Below, one piece after another: positions 1 through 11,064 of a DNA stretch of 64,000 nucleotides. Source of the stretch: Simmondsia chinensis. Lineage: Eukaryota > Streptophyta > Magnoliopsida > Caryophyllales > Simmondsiaceae. The notes below the pieces were generated by a model, which saw nothing but the letters and a program-made list of their open reading frames with translations, did no database searches and had not been told where the DNA came from. The stretch covers positions 12,873,501 to 12,937,500 of the forward strand of contig JAGTTD010000022.1 of assembly GCA_018398585.1 (NCBI GenBank), given 5' to 3'. The position numbers and the translations under genes were made by a program. The stretch's first letter is position 1; each line of letters opens with the position of its first letter.

Positions 1-258
1 GAAGGCCTCAGAAAAGATCTTGACAGAGTAATGAGTGAAGAAGCACTAGGGTTTTCTTCTATGCTTAGATCCTTAGTGTTCTTTGTGAGAGAAGTGTTTA
101 GAGGGCGTATCCAATAGGGTTGCTGAGCTATCATTATATAGACGAATAAATCATGAGAAATTACATGAGTAATCTTAGGTACATTGAATCTAGATGAGGG
201 ATGAATACATGAAATGATAAATACAATATATCATCAAATCTAGGATAGTATACTAATA
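1..258 (-). mobile_element. 3' LTR of Copia-1 (cut by window edge)
   Basis: Read on the minus strand, a purine-rich tract (TTGAGGGGCC, 260-269) lies just past the pol end and is followed by this non-coding block. That is the expected polypurine tract and 3' LTR order. A TATA-like stretch lies at about 131-142 on the minus strand. The canonical TG start is not preserved, and the other end lies outside the window. No second copy of this LTR was recognised in the window. Confidence 0.6.
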
Positions 259-261
259 TGG

Positions 262-1198
262 CCCCTCAATTTGTACGAGGGGGACTAACGTGCAGATTGG
301 CTTTGTGGAAGTGGAAGCGATCAGTAGCGAATCCTTTGGTGAAGATGTCAGCAACTTGTTTGGTCGCAGGAGTAAATCGAACCTGGATTTCACCCTTAAT
401 CACCTTTTCACGTACATAATGAAAATCAATATTAACATGTTTACTACGATTGTTAGAGATGGGGTTGGCAGCAAGATATGTGGTAGAAACATTATCACAA
501 TAGATCTGAAATGGACCAGACAATTCCAGCAGAGGAGCGATGGATGAATAGAGAGGGATTAAACTTGCTACAATGGAACTCGATACTGTAAAGGAATGGA
601 CTAAACCTATGAAACTAAGCTCAAGGAGCCTGTTTAAGTCCATACAAGGCTTTATGCAGTTAACATGCATGAGTGGGAAACTTAGGGTGAATGAACCTCC
701 GAGCTTGCCTCATGTACACCTCTTCATTTAGAAAACCATGTAGAAAAGTATTTTTAACATCAAGTTGGCGAATAGACCAGGAATGAGTAATAGCGCGGGC
801 AAGAATAAACCTGATAGTTGTTGGTTTGATAACTGGACTGAAAGTTCCAAAGTAGTCAAGGCCTTCATGCTAGTTAAAGCCGTGAGCAACAAGTCGAGCT
901 TTGAAATGATCAACTGAGCCATCATGCTTATACTTAACCTTATATTTCCAAGTGCTCCCAACAACATTTTGAGAAGGAGATGGAGGGACGAGATCCTAGG
1001 TTTGATTTTGAATTAGATCATTAAATTCCTTAGCTATAGCCTCTTACCACGGAGGGTTTTTTACTGCTTAAGAAGGGCAAGTAGGTTCCTGTACAACAGT
1101 AACAGATGAAAGGGACACTATGTTTGGACTTACATATACCATCTTTAAGACGAGTGCACATGGGATGAATGTTTGATGCGACGGTCAATTTAGCATGT

Positions 1199-1229
<31 letters not shown>

Positions 1230-3305
1230 TCGTCATTAGTAACCGGTGGAGCTGTAGAGGACGCACTGTCTATAGCAGGTGTTGGGACTGTGGGTGACGC
1301 CAGGATAGCGCCCCCTGCGTCCGTGGAGGTCGGTGTGGGTGCCAAGCGGTCAGTGATACTAGAAGTAACTGAAACCGTGGGTGATGTTTCCATTCATGAG
1401 ATGGCGGGACCGGTCAGTGGAGAGGAGTTTTGGGGGGGGGGGGGCTAGTTTCAATCGCTAGGGGTAGGTGGGAAGTGGCCCGACTAGGAAAGTGAGACAA
1501 AGGTGGAACATGTAATGGTACCTGAACTAGAGTAGAAGAAGGCAGCACTGTTGAACTAGGCACAAGATCGGGATAGGGGAAAATATGTTCAACAAAGAGG
1601 ACATGACGACTAATATGCATGTGACCTGTGACTAGATCTAAACAGCAATAGCCCTTATTACATGCAACATATCCAATGAAAACACAAGGTATGAAGCGAG
1701 GGGCTAATTTATGAGCGGTATCGGATGTTATGTTAAGGGTAACATGCACACCCAAAGAAGCAAAAAAAAAAAAAAAAAAAAAAAAAAGGTGTAATTAGGC
1801 GCAAGTTTAAAAAGTTTTTCAAAAGGGGAAATATTTTGAAAGTTTGGTGTTGGCGGTTGATAATAAAACAAGTCGTACATACAGCATCTGCCCAAAATTT
1901 TGGTGGTAAACCTACTTGAAAGAGTAGCCACTTCACTTAAATATTGATGCTTTCGTTCTGCCACTTTATTTTATTGTAGAGTATTAGGACATGAAAAACA
2001 AAAGTGGATACCATGAGCTCGACAAAGAGCGCCCATATGTCGATTGTCAAACTCACAACCACCAGCACTTTGAAAACTAAAAAATTCTAAAATCAGAATA
2101 CAAAGAATATACTTCATCTTTCCTATCGGATAAAGCCATGAAAATCGTGAAAAATTATCAATAAAAATAACATAGTATAGAAATTTAGAATTAGATGCAA
2201 GTGAAGCTTGCCAAACATCAGAATATATCAATTGTAAAGGTGCAATTGTCCAATGTAAAACATGTGAAAATGATAATCTACGGGATTTTCCTTAACAATG
2301 CATTGCAATGTTTAATTGAACTAACACTAGAACTAGAAGAAACAAAACAACGTCTTTTAAAATATCTAAAACTGAATTTCCTAAATGTAGTAAGCGCTTG
2401 TGACATATTTTAGAGGTACTGTCCTTGCAACTAGTCCAGTTGAATGAGGAGAGAATCCATAGAGCATTCCATTACTGTGTATCCGAAGGAGGGGCATCCC
2501 CATGACCTTGTCCTTAATACAAAAAGAAGAAGAGTCAAATTCAACAAGACAATTATTAGCATGACACAGCTGTTTTATAGATAGTAAATTATAGTGGACT
2601 AGGCACTAAGAAGACCTTAGACAATGACAGATCACGCAACTTAGTACGAATAGTAGACGACCCAACATGAGTTAGAGGTAAAAGGGAGCCATTGCCAACT
2701 TGAATTGATTTTGAACTTGTGTAAAAATTGACATATTGTATAATACTTGAGTTGGAAGTCATATGGTTAGCTGCTCCTGAATTTGGGTACCATGTGTATT
2801 CAGCAGGATCAGAGACGGATAAGGCAAAAAAGGAGTGGGACAAGTCAGTTTGAACATAACGTTGGGTATAGTGTGACGCAGCATGACCTACCTGATTGCA
2901 AATCTGAAAAACTAGAGGCCCGGACCTGAGTATACCATCATGTGACTGACAATTTGATGTACCTGTATTTCTTAGCCAAGGTTGAAGTTGTGGGAGGTAC
3001 CCCCCGTAACTACCCGAATCCGTGCCCGAGTTTGCCTGACCACCTGAGTGTGGTGTCTGACCGCGGCCCCCATTATGATTTCTAGGATTACCATTGTGAT
3101 TGGAGTAGCAACCTCGGCCCTTACGACCATGCCCACCACAACCACGACCACCACTCGGAGGGTCCGAATGTTGACCGACGGCAGCAAGGGCATGACTCAG
3201 ATCGGGATTTGCGTGAGCCTGGAGACGTGCAAGAGCAGCTTCTTCATCCAAGAGTGGGTCTCGAGTTCTTCAACTAAAGAATCAACTCTGGAGACATTGG
3301 GAGGC
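262..3305 (-). pseudogene. Copia-1 gag-pol remnant
   Basis: Minus-strand Copia polyprotein in pieces. From 5' to 3' in the element: a glycine-rich gag tail with a damaged CCHC knuckle and the protease-linked block (2589-3251; WYPNSGAANHMTS, where the usual DSG is NSG); integrase core (1728-2231; YSDVW, then FIDNFSRFSW); integrase C-terminal part (1414-1755; RHVLFVEH); a Ser/Thr/Pro-rich linker disrupted by a 29-G run; RT N-terminal part (about 630-1000; FLHG, YGLKQAP); and the RNase H tail (266-540; IYCDN, KHVNIDFHYVREK). The sequence jumps from YGLKQAP to the RNase H tail near 590, so the RT palm with the YVDD box is deleted. The gag N-terminus and 5' LTR are missing, because the LINE begins at about 3306. 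Stops and shifts occur throughout. The element is non-functional. Confidence 0.8.
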
Positions 3306-6300
3306 TGAGGAGAGGCATTGGCATCAACATTCTAGGGTAGACTGGTTGAAATATGGGGATAAAAATACGAGTTTTTTCCATGCTGCCACCCTTGCAAAGA
3401 GAAGGCGTAATTCCATCCTAAAAAAAAGAGATGAACATAGCGAATGGGTAGATGATGAAACTCAAATTCAAAGGGTATAGTATCTAATTACTTCTAGAAT
3501 CTATTTGCTGAAAGGGGTGGAGGAAGATTTGAGGAGGCTGCTAGTGCTATCTCATGTGTGGTTACTTCCCAGATGAACCAATACTTGTGTGGCCAAGTAA
3601 CAGACATCGAAATTATCAAAGCCACCAAACAGTTGAGGAAGTTAAAAGCTCCAGCGCCAGATGGATATCCATGTATCTTGTTTTTTTTTTTTTTTGAGCT
3701 TTTTGGGATATTATTGGTAGCGATGTGGTCAATATGGTTCTGGCTTTCTTTCAGAATGAGCAAATTATTAAGAGCTTCAATAAAATGGACATAGTTCTAA
3801 TTCTGAAAATAAATAGACCCGAAGCGATGAACAATTTCCGCCCAATAAGTTTATGCAATTTTATCTAAAAAATAATCACTAAAATAATTTCTAACTGACT
3901 CCAACACATAATGCTGTGTATCATTTCCCCGTAGCAAGTGGCATTTGTTAAAGGTCGGCAAATTCAAGATAACATTATTGTAGCCAAGTAGTCATGATTG
4001 CCGGGTGCCAACGAGGTGACCCGGGATCGAATCCCACAAAGCTCAAAATGTGGTGTCCTCTTTGAGGACTTTTAGGGGTTTATCCCCTCCCCCCTCCCCC
4101 AAGGTTTTACCATCATAAAAAAATAAAAATAAAAATGAAGCTTTATACTATACGAAATTAAGGAAAAATGGTAAAAAGGGGGATAATGGCGTTAAAAGTT
4201 GATTTGACAAAGGCTTAAAACCAAGTAAATTGGAAATTCTTTGAACTAGTGCTTGTTAAGTTTAGTTTTAGTAAACAATTTGTCAAGTGGATAATGTAAT
4301 GTGTCACCACTGTCACTGCGAGTCCCATAGTTAATGCAATGCTGTTGAGTAGTTTTGTAATGAGAAGGGGACTTCGTCAAGGGGACCCCCTGTCCCCTTG
4401 TTTATCATGACATGGATGCCTTTTCTCGGCTTATTACCAATGCTATTACTAATGAACAATGGCACCTGTTTCGCATCAATAAATTTACCCCTCCTATTTT
4501 GCATTTACTTTTTGCTGATGATGACTGCATCTTATTTTTTGAGGCTAATGTTGACGCTTCTTCTAAAGTTAAGAATATTCTAGATATTTTTGGACAAGCA
4601 TCGGGACAGGAAATTAACTTCTCAAAGTCAAAAGCTTTCTTTTTTCCAAATGTCGACTCTATTACAAGGAGTCAGTGCCTTAATTTTTTTGGTGCTGAAC
4701 CTACGTGTGATGATGAAAAGTATTTGGGGATCCAACTTATGTGGGGTAGGTCAAAATTGGGAGCTCTTACTAATCTTATTGATCGGAATAGATTGTGTTT
4801 GAAAGGGTGGGCTAACTCCATGCTATCGCATGTAGGGAGGGAGATTCTAGTGAAATCTGTTTTATTGACCATACCGATTTATGCAATGCATTACTTTAAT
4901 TTGCCTAAATCTTTTTGTCACAAGATTAATAGTCTAATAGTAGCCTATTGGTGGAAGGGGGAGCCTAATGGGGGTAGGGGTGTTCACTGAACAAGTTGGG
5001 ATGTCCTATCTAGGCCCAAAGGAGAGAGGGTCTTGGCTTTAGCGATTCTGAGGAATTTAATCTTGCTCTTCTGAGCAAACAAGCTTGACGTATTGTTTAT
5101 AACCCATATTCTTTTTGGAAAGGTTCATAAAAGGGCTGCACTTTCCCAAAACATCTTTTCTAAATGCTCATTTGGGCAGCAATCCGTGATGGTGGTGGAG
5201 GAGTGTCTAAGAGGGTAGAGACTTCTTATCTAAAGTTCTTCTATGGTGGATTGGAAATGCGTCTAGAGTTAAAACTTGGGAGGATAAATGAATCCCTGGA
5301 ATTAGGTTCACTTCTCTATCTTTAAATCCCAAAATGAGTATAGGATCGGAAAAAGTTTCGGAGCTAATCAATATTAATACCAGGAGGAGGGATATGCATA
5401 AGGTTAGATCTTTATTCCCTAGGGTCGTGGAGGACCAAATAGCTAAAATACCAATAAGAGGCCTTGACATTATGGATAGGTTTATCTGGAGAGGAGCCAG
5501 GAATGGCATTTATAACGTTAAGAGCGGTTATAGCTGGAGAAAAATTAGTGGATTAGGTAGGAGTGCAGGAGGTGAGTCTTCTTGCTCAACTTTCATGAAT
5601 AAGGCCTTTTCCCTTATCTGGAAGGCTCCATGTGAGCAAAAAGTCAAGTTCATTTTAAAGCGTTCATGTCAAAATGCTCTTGCGACTAAGGGAAAACTTG
5701 TTTAAAAGAAAGCCTGCTCTTCTCGTGATTGCCCCCCTTGCTTTGCAAAAGTCAAAACCATAGAACATATATTATTCCTTTGTCCGTTTGCCCATTCTAC
5801 GTGGCTCACGTCCAGTATGGGATATAAGCCTAAAGCTTTAGGTTTCCCTGGCTTCTCGAAGTGGTGGGAGATGTTATGTATTGAGTTCAAAAATGGCCAC
5901 CTAATTATTGGCTCTTGTATTTATCTTTGTTGGTATCTTTAAAAAAATCATTGTAATCTTGTTTTCAAGGGTAAGGATCAATCCCCACAGATGGTATGCA
6001 GACAAGCAAATGCTCAAGCCCTGGAATTCCTGGTGACCCTTCCAGGCCCTTCCAATTCGGTGTCCAGTTCTAGATCGTGCAGATGGACGCCCCCACCATT
6101 GTCTTTCATTAAAGTCAATTCGGATGCCGCTTGGAGTGTTAATCAGGTTTCAGCCAGGGCCATTGTTGCTCGTAATCATGATGGAGTTTTGATTGGAGGA
6201 TGGTGTTCCTCTTTCTCTGCTGAAGAGCCGCTCATAGCTAAGTTTTAAGCCATTCGTGGAGCATACTTCCTAGCTATAGCTTTGAGATGGAGTAAAGTGG

Positions 6301-6650
6301 TAATCGAAACCAATTGCTTGGAGGCGGCTAATGTGTTGAATCAGAAATCTGACCCTCCGTGGGCTGTTCTTCCAATAGTGCAGGATATTCAATCTTTTAG
6401 GCCTAGTTTTGAATGTATTAGCTTTTGTTGGGTCCCTCATGTATGTAATCAAGTTACCCACGTAGGAGTGAAGCTCCATTTTGATTATGTTTGTAATGAT
6501 CGATGGTGGTCTCATCCACCCCCTAAACTGGCTAATATACTTGATTGTGATTTAAAGCATCTTGCTTAAGGCATGGCGACCGGCTTGTTTGGTCAAAAAA
6601 TTTTATCCGAAAGAATTTGTCTGTAAAATTTCTATTTCTACCTTATAAGA
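3306..6650 (+). mobile_element. LINE (L1-type), 5'-truncated and decayed
   Basis: Plant L1-type ORF2 remnant on the plus strand. It opens with the linker before RT (SRVDWLKYGDKNTSFFH, about 3337-3390). RT motifs follow: KAPAPDGYP (3645-3670), NFRPISLCNF (3830-3860), RRGLRQGDPLSPC (about 4363-4402) and the catalytic FADD at 4511-4522. Downstream are a zinc-binding zf-RVT-type region (5578-5900; CPPC...H...C) and a plant RNase H-like domain (6085-6569; KVNSDAAW). The endonuclease domain is absent, as is usual for 5'-truncated L1 insertions. Stops and frameshifts break the frame repeatedly, and a SINE-like insert interrupts RT at about 3988-4133. The 3' end is not sharply defined; the poly-A is degraded, and I place it near 6650. 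Confidence 0.85.
3988..4133 (+). mobile_element. SINE-like insertion inside the LINE RT
   Basis: The LINE reading NIIVA at about 3970-3987 resumes as NEALYYTKLR at about 4132, so about 145 bp are inserted. The insert has a pol III B-box-like GGATCGAATCC (4024-4034), a C/T-rich body, and an A-rich tail of AAAAATAAAAATAAAAAT form just before the LINE resumes. This fits a tRNA-derived SINE. The A box is weak (about 3989-4000), and any target-site duplication is degraded. Confidence 0.6.
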
Positions 6651-6842
6651 CATGTACTATTTTTTGTTCTCTCTTAAGTAAAAATATAGATTATTTTTGG
6701 TTTAAAATGCTTGAGTATTTGGGCAAAACACACACAAAAAATTAAGATTTCTAGCATTATCTTTTGTTATTAATTAGAAGGCTTGTAATAAATGGAATAA
6801 GCAAATATATCCATGTTTTAACGAATAATTTTAAGTCTATAT

Positions 6843-6948
6843 ATATGTTTTACATCGATAAGGCCCTAGGGAGGGGGATTTGGATTCGAACTAAGTCCTA
6901 GGATTCGTCAACTACCATCCCTACCACTAGGATAAATATGGACCAAAG
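6843..6948 (-). mobile_element. tRNA-derived SINE with target-site duplication
   Basis: On the minus strand an A-box-like TATCCTAGTGG (6924-6934) is followed 31 bp later by a B-box AGTTCGAATCC (6882-6892). That is the spacing of a tRNA-type internal pol III promoter. The block is flanked by near-identical direct repeats, TTTTAAGTCTATAT (6829-6842) and TTTTAAATCTATAT (6949-6962). These are most simply target-site duplications. The short body (about 106 bp) suggests a small or 3'-shortened copy. Confidence 0.65.
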
Positions 6949-7021
6949 TTTTAAATCTATATTGTCATGCATGGTGTGAATCAACAAGAGAAGCTCAAAT
7001 GGAAATTTGAAAAAAAAAAAA

Positions 7022-7095
7022 GGGACAATGCTAGCTCACTGGTAAGGCCATTGAAGCAAGGGCTTTAGGTCTGAAATTTGTAGGCCCCATAATTT
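7022..7095 (+). mobile_element. degenerate tRNA-like SINE remnant
   Basis: An A-box match TAGCTCACTGG (7032-7042) is followed 25 bp later by a damaged B box, GGTCTGAAATT (7068-7078). An A-run lies immediately upstream (7009-7021). Ends and duplication could not be defined. It could also be a chance match in AT-rich DNA. Confidence 0.35.
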
Positions 7096-7564
7096 GAGAT
7101 TAGTTAGGATTTATAAGTAAAAGAATTGTTAATGTATTGGATTTATAATCAAAAATGAATTACACATAGAAAATTATTTAAAATCAATACTAATATCATT
7201 AAAACTTCCCACATAACTTCTCACCTGCCTAACTAATTAATGCTAATAAATTTCTTTATTTTCTTTCCTCACTTAACAGTTTTATTATACTCAAGAAAGA
7301 TTGGGTAGATCGACTAATTTAGGAAAACTTGATTATAAAATTTAGTTAGTAATTTTGTATCTCAACAATTAGAAAAATAAATTTTAAATAATTAAAAAGG
7401 GTCTCATTATGATTCCAGGTAACGCATAAACCTTCGCGATAATCATCACGCGAATATGGATCAAACTTAAATGAACCAGACTAGAATGTACACCTTTAAC
7501 GTCACAACATTGGTAAAGAATTAGACCGATAATCATTGTTTCGATAGAACAATTTTAATCATTT

Positions 7565-8411
7565 TGAATTGTTATAATATTATATACGAAAGTTATCAAT
7601 TAAACCCAAGATTGTGGCATTTACTATACAATTACCTTGATATTTCAACAAGATATATCTTGAAGTTTAAACGTTTTATCATCCAAGAATCTTTGAAGTT
7701 TAAGATTTTTATGAATTATCTTTTACCAAAATTTGGTAGATTTTAATTGAAATTGTTGACGTGGAATATTAAATCAACAATATATATATATCATCTATCA
7801 TAATGCATCGATTTCATTTGTTGTAAAATGCTAGTTTAACACATTATTTTGATAGTATAACCGTAATTTATCAGAACACGACCGAATGTTTCGTAATTCG
7901 CTGGATTTTCATATAAACATCAAACATCGCATTCATATGTTGGTATTGTTTATATCACATCAGTTTTTTTTGTGGAAATTAGCTAAATTTTTAAAATTCA
8001 TTAGGTTTTTACATAAGGTATACCTAGGTGATAAAATTTCATATTTTAGGATACCTCATTGTATATAATATACTAAAAATGGCAGGGCGCTTAGGTGATA
8101 ATTGCTCAAACTTTAGGGTACATAAGAGATGAATTTTCTTATTTTATATCGCTTTTATGGTTAATTTTATTTTTCTATTCGTTCTCATGTATATTGTATT
8201 ACTATTTATATTATCCAATAATAAAATTTTAGATGGTTGGTGAAGAATATTTATGTTAAACCATAAGAAGACACCATAATGTGGAATGAGGTTTTCCTTT
8301 AGAACAAACAACGTAAAATCTCAATCTGATTTTAGTTTTCCTTGAAAAATATTTTCCAAAAGAAAACCAATTCCTAGAATCTATTTTTCCCTCAAAACAA
8401 TCGGAGTCCAC
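7565..8411 (+). mobile_element. old, left-truncated copy of the PIF/Harbinger-like element
   Basis: Diverged homologue of the complete element at 55304-56603. Shared blocks include TTGAAGTTTAAG followed by the AAATTTGG/TAGATTTT segment (7690-7745), GATAAAATTT plus CCTCATTGTAT (8030-8065), TCAAACTTTAG (8105-8115), and the right end with ATTTTCC repeats closing at AAACAATCGGAGTC (8397-8411; the complete copy closes AAACAAACGGAGCC). The left terminal inverted repeat is absent. No transposase ORF is visible. Confidence 0.6.
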
Positions 8412-8703
8412 AAATCTATGGGGTGGCCCGTGAAAAAAAGTGTAGGGGATTATAAATTGGTATATAAGATTTATAATAGAAAACAATATTGACCAAAATT
8501 ATATAAAACTAAACAAGTGGACAACAAATATTTAATTAAAATATCGATATCAATTTTAATTTGAAGCAATGAAACACCTGGACTAAAATTATTACAAATT
8601 GTAAAAATCACTTGTGTATCGCAAGAGAAAAAACTTAGTAAGATTACGTAAGATTAATCAAAAGAGATTTCATTCTAAAATCAACTGATATTAGAAAGAA
8701 TAA

Positions 8704-8975
8704 TATAAAAGAATTGAAATTAAAAATATAATTGGGTCAGTCAATTTGACCTGAGATTATGCTTCTTTATATAGAAAAGTTTACAAGAGATTTATTACAA
8801 AACAACTCTATAAAAGATAGGAAAAACTACCCTAAATAAAATAAAGAGATTACATAAAATAACAAAGATTAAATCTAAATAACAACTCTACTAAATCTAG
8901 ATAAAATGAGCTCAGATATCAAATCTAGTAGGTCAACTTTTGCCATGTGCGGATATATTTGAATTATCCCGAACA
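8704..8975 (-). mobile_element. 3' LTR of Copia-2
   Basis: This 272-bp block recurs at 20369-20641 with only scattered differences. On the minus strand it starts TGTTCGGGATAATTC at 8975. It lies directly after a G-rich polypurine tract. Flanking five-base strings are AATAA (8699-8703) and AGTAA (20642-20646), a 4/5 match compatible with a worn target-site duplication. Confidence 0.85.
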
Positions 8976-9513
8976 TCTGCCCCCCCCCGGAAGCTCGGCG
9001 TGGATGAAAGCATACCGAGATTGGATTGAAGAGACTGAAACCAATGAGAAGGTAGTCCTTTTGTCAATAGATCAGCTAACTGCACATCAGAGGATATATG
9101 GAAGACACTAAGATCACCTCGTTCCATCTTTTCTCGAACACAGTGATAATCAATATCTATATGTTTAGATTTTTTGTGGAAAACATGATTGGATGTCATG
9201 AACTTGGCACTAAGATTGTCACATTGAAGAATTGGCCGACAAGAAGGAGGAATATAGAGTTCACGAAGTAGTTGTTGAATCCAAATAATTTCAGCGGTTG
9301 CAAAGGCAAGAGCTCGATATTCAACCTCTATACTGGAACGGGCCACAACAGACTGCTTTCTGGATGACCAACTAAGAAGACTGTTCCCATAAAAAATAGC
9401 ATAACCATGAGTGGAACGACGGATATCGGGATCACTGACCCAATCAGCGTCAGAATAAGCGATGATGTGCGATGATGCTCGAACGAAAAGACCATGAGAT
9501 AGGGTCCCTTTTA
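8976..9513 (-). pseudogene. Copia-2 polypurine tract and RNase H domain
   Basis: Minus-strand C-terminal end of pol. The RNase H motifs YSDADW and STHGYAIF (about 9370-9460) lead into ARSSIEVEYRALA, LQCDN and KHIDIDYHCVREK (8933-9346). The polypurine tract (8976-8990) now contains nine consecutive G. The reading frame runs through it into the LTR, so the original stop is lost. A MITE separates this part from the upstream RT at the conserved RYLKGTLSHGL region. Confidence 0.8.
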
Positions 9514-10110
9514 GGGTTCGTTTGGTTCAGCTTATTTTTGCTTATCCTTTTTTAACTTATTTGTTTCAATAAGATCTGTTCACTTAAGATCTGTATTTTT
9601 TTGCAGTGAGGTGTTTGGTTATGCAGTGTAGAAAGATCTTTTTTATGAAATAAAGCATTTCAGTGCAAGTTAAAAAACTAACTTATCTACTATCACAAAA
9701 TGATTTAATAATATAAATTAACCAATTATAGTAGGCAAGCGAGAATTATGATAATAGTTGGTCATGGTAATGGAAAGTGGTGAATATAGCCCCATGACCA
9801 TAAAAGGTGTGGTGGTTAGTGGGAGTAATAATAACAAGTAAAAATAGGTCATGGTGGTGAAGATTTAATATTAATATAATATTTTGAAAGTATTTCTCTA
9901 AAATAAGCTGTGAAAAATGTTCAGTTTTGCATCTTTTTCTGCTTAATTATAAAATAACTTTTTTATCTTTCTATTTGAGCTGTGAAAAAGATATAAAAAG
10001 ATCTTTTCTACCAAACAGATGCAAGCCCTGCAGTCAACCATACGCTTAATTATAAAATAACTTTTTCATCTTTTTATTTAAACTGTTAAAAAGCTGAACC
10101 AAACGCAGCC
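9514..10110. mobile_element. MITE in Copia-2 (TTA target duplication)
   Basis: A 597-bp non-coding element with terminal inverted repeats: left GGGTTCGTTTGGTTCAGCTT, and the reverse complement of the right end reads GGCTGCGTTTGGTTCAGCTT. TTA is duplicated on both sides (9511-9513 and 10111-10113), and the Copia RT frame resumes across the site. The TTA/TAA target and GGxxxCGTTTGGTT ends are typical of PIF/Harbinger Tourist-like MITEs. A stretch of about 50 bp near the right end is duplicated (9948- and 10045-). A second, right-truncated copy lies at 56607-56860. Confidence 0.85.
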
Positions 10111-10113
10111 TTA

Positions 10114-11064
10114 GATATCTTAAAATGCGCTTTACTACTTGCCAATGGAGCTCAGTGGGTTAAGACATGTACTGACAGACCTTATTTACATCAAATGCAA
10201 GCTCAGGACGAGTAATAGAGGCATACAGAAGTGCACCGATGACACTACGATACAAGGTGGGGTCAACCATAGCAGGACCAATATGAGAAAGATGAAAGCT
10301 AGCTTCAGCAGGTGTTGCAACAGGTTTCACACCATCCATATGTGTACGAACAAGAAGGTCACGAATATATTTGCTTTGAGAAAGAAATAATCATGTTAGA
10401 ATCTGAGTTACTTCAATCCCCAAAAAGTAATGCAACGGGCCAAGATCCTTGAGAGAGAATTGAGAATGAAGAACCTGCACAAACTCAGTGATAAATTGGG
10501 CATTGTTTCTTGTGATGACAATGTCATCCACATAAATAAGCATATATGTTATAGAGGAACCATCCTTGCGAACAATTAATGAAGATTCTGAATAGCAACT
10601 ACGAAAACCGTATTGATGAAGGAAGGTCTTTAGCTTCAAAAACCAAGCTCGAGGAGCCTGTTTTAACCCATAAAGGGCCTTTTGAAGATGAAAACATGAT
10701 CTGGTTTATCTAGATCCTGATAGCTCGGGTGCTACCTAATGTACACAATCTCAGAAAGTTCACCATTCAAGAAGGCATTATCAACATCAGGTTGCCGAGT
10801 CACCCAACCCATGTTAGCTGCAAGAGTAAGAACTAACCGTATGGTGACAGGTCGGACTACGGGACTGAATGTCTCAAACAAGTCAATGCCTTCTTCTTGG
10901 TTAAATCCTTTTGCTACAAGACGAGCTTTATAACGATCAATAGAATCGTCAGCACATCTCTTAATCCAGAACACCCACTTACAACCCACAATATTGGCAC
11001 CAGGGGGGATGGGAACAAGGATCCAGGTTTTATTTTTATGGAGGGCGGTGAGTTTGGCGTCCAT
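10114..11064 (-). pseudogene. Copia-2 reverse transcriptase
   Basis: Minus-strand RT in several frames. The N-terminal part (10732-11064) has [17 protein letters not shown] and [11 protein letters not shown]. The palm (10391-10639) has the intact catalytic YVDD in [11 protein letters not shown] and [15 protein letters not shown]. The thumb/connection continues to 10114 (RSVIGALLYASITRP). At least two in-frame stops and a shift near 10730 break it, so it cannot be translated as one polyprotein. Confidence 0.85.

Noticed and set aside
9514..10110. LTR or host promoter sequence
   Set aside because: The inverted (not direct) terminal repeats and TTA duplication show it is a MITE.
10139..10390. 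Plus-strand ORF of 83 codons
   Set aside because: Shadow of the minus-strand Copia-2 RT, whose motifs are clear in the same interval.
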